Below, piece after piece: positions 15,312 to 16,164 of a stretch of 16,164 nucleotides of DNA (the first letter of the stretch is position 1; the number at the start of each line of letters is the position of its first letter). Origin of the DNA: an uncultured Prochlorococcus sp. (GTDB lineage Bacteria; Cyanobacteriota; Cyanobacteriia; PCC-6307; Cyanobiaceae); NCBI GenBank assembly GCA_902572065.1, contig CACGEL010000019.1, positions 1 to 16,164 on the forward strand. Reading direction: 5' to 3'. Made by a program: the position numbers and the translations under genes. The notes under the pieces were generated by a model. The model did no database searches. It saw nothing but the letters and a program-made list of their open reading frames with translations, and was not told where the DNA came from.

Positions 15312-15938
15312 ATGAAAGATTTTCTTCAAAAAGTAAATAGCTATATTAAGGAGGCAATTAGTGCTGGTAAATATTTATATGATGGAATTTCTGTAACTTT
15401 TGATCATCTCCGAAGAAGACCAGTTACGGTTCAATATCCTTACGAAAAGTTAATTCCTTCAGAAAGATATAGAGGGAGAATACATTATGAATTTGATAAA
15501 TGTATTGCCTGTGAAGTTTGTGTACGCGTTTGTCCTATTAATCTGCCAGTAGTTGACTGGGTTATGAATAAAGAAACAAAAAAAAAGGAACTTAGAAATT
15601 ATTCTATAGACTTTGGTGTCTGTATTTTCTGCGGGAATTGCGTTGAATATTGTCCAACAAATTGCTTATCCATGACTGAAGAATACGAATTAGCTACATT
15701 CGATAGACATAATTTAAATTTTGACAATATCGCACTAGGTCGACTACCTACCAATGTAACGACTGATCCATCTGTAAAACCTCTTAGAGAACTAACATAT
15801 TTGCCTAAAGGAGTTATGGATCCTCATGAAGTTTCTGCTTCTGAAATTAGAGTTGGTAAACTACCTGAAGAGGTTTATGATTGGATGAAAAAAGAAGTCA
15901 ATAATAAGAAAGATCCTAATTTCAAACCAAACAATTAA
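15312..15938 (+). CDS. ndhI: NdhI, NDH-1 iron-sulfur subunit
   Basis: Two-cluster ferredoxin-like subunit (208 aa; NuoI homologue) carrying the last Fe-S centres before plastoquinone in NDH-1. The first motif is C64, C67, C70, C74 ([12 protein letters not shown]) and the second C104, C107, C110, C114 ([12 protein letters not shown]), each with the C-x2-C-x2-C-x3-C spacing for a 4Fe-4S cluster. The N-terminal amphipathic part (about 1-30) contacts the membrane arm. The C-terminal extension after about 125, including the acidic and lysine-rich tail, is typical of cyanobacteria and plastids. A run of nine A between the two motifs creates an in-frame A AAA AAG heptamer (15581-15587). ndhG starts 13 bp after the stop. 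The ATG start has no clear Shine-Dalgarno motif. Confidence 0.97.
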   Translation: MKDFLQKVNSYIKEAISAGKYLYDGISVTFDHLRRRPVTVQYPYEKLIPSERYRGRIHYEFDKCIACEVCVRVCPINLPVVDWVMNKETKKKELRNYSIDFGVCIFCGNCVEYCPTNCLSMTEEYELATFDRHNLNFDNIALGRLPTNVTTDPSVKPLRELTYLPKGVMDPHEVSASEIRVGKLPEEVYDWMKKEVNNKKDPNFKPNN

Positions 15939-15951
15939 TTTAAAATAATTC

Positions 15952-16164
15952 ATGTCCATAGCAGTAACAACACAAATTATTTGTTTTTCCGTATTATCTC
16001 TAATAATCATAATAGGAGCATTAGGGGTAATCCTACTCGAAAGTATCGTTTACTCTGCATTCTTACTTGGTGGGGTTTTCATGAGTGTTGCAGGCTTATA
16101 CCTTCTCTTAAATGCGAGTTTTGTTGCAGCGGCTCAAGTATTGGTCTACGTAGGAGCAGTAAAC
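15952..16164 (+). CDS. ndhG: NdhG, NDH-1 subunit 6, 5' part
   Basis: The first 71 codons of ndhG, cut by the window end. Translation from ATG 15952 begins [17 protein letters not shown] and is hydrophobic throughout. It contains two likely membrane helices, and the fragment ends in [16 protein letters not shown], the highly conserved third-helix motif of NdhG/NuoJ that includes the pi-bulge region. It is a proton-translocating membrane-arm subunit of NDH-1. It follows ndhI by 13 bp, in line with the ndhA-I-G-E operon; ndhE would be expected just beyond the window. Confidence 0.93.
   Translation, partial: MSIAVTTQIICFSVLSLIIIIGALGVILLESIVYSAFLLGGVFMSVAGLYLLLNASFVAAAQVLVYVGAVN

Noticed and set aside
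1..16164. Novel defence, mobile or biosynthetic system
   Set aside because: Every frame of substance matches core cyanobacterial metabolism except the AT-rich gene. There are no integrases, transposases, CRISPR repeats, tRNA attachment sites or clusters of unknown genes.

Overview
The window looks like core chromosome of a high-light-adapted Prochlorococcus or a very close marine picocyanobacterium. The DNA is AT-rich (about one third G+C in ordinary genes, by eye), genes are packed almost end to end, and the content is oxygenic-phototroph housekeeping: phylloquinone (men) genes, NDH-1 subunits (ndhH, ndhA, ndhI, ndhG), chlM and a Ycf29-type response regulator. The protein sequences, such as TrpB and NdhA, agree closely with what I remember of Prochlorococcus orthologues. 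I see no phage, IS, CRISPR, tRNA or rRNA, and no gene-free stretch longer than about 100 bp.

Layout. 1-2747 (+): the 3' part of menA, then menC and menE, joined by ATGA stop/start overlaps. 2761-4409 (-): ndhH followed by a hotdog thioesterase that probably supplies the DHNA-CoA hydrolase step of the same quinone pathway. 4448-11264: a checkerboard of mostly single genes alternating in strand: rsmH (+), a cysteine desulfurase (-), ycf29-type regulator (+), chlM (-), purE (+), cysC and a SUI1/YciH-like factor (-), trpB (+) and a rhodanese (-). Facing genes are separated by only 0-13 bp. 11353-12816 (+): an extremely AT-rich exported or membrane-anchored protein of uncertain family (DUF3352-like). 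12903-16164 (+): gltA, then the start of the ndhA-ndhI-ndhG operon, with ndhG cut by the window end.

How the genes fit together. MenA, MenC, MenE and the thioesterase make the phylloquinone used by photosystem I. NdhA, NdhI, NdhG and NdhH belong to the NDH-1 complex for respiration and cyclic electron flow. ChlM makes chlorophyll precursor. GltA feeds the 2-oxoglutarate branch used for nitrogen assimilation. The rest covers sulfur handling (CysC, cysteine desulfurase, rhodanese), purine and tryptophan synthesis, ribosome maturation and translation.

No convincing new biological system is present. The points worth a second look are small: five TTG-initiated genes clustered in 8-14 kb, an inverted repeat over the likely divergent trpB/SUI1 promoters, a MenC whose expected catalytic lysine appears to be arginine, a dnaX-like slippery heptamer between the two iron-sulfur motifs of ndhI, a 28-bp perfect palindrome and a hexanucleotide repeat in the AT-rich gene, and near-zero spacing between convergent genes.
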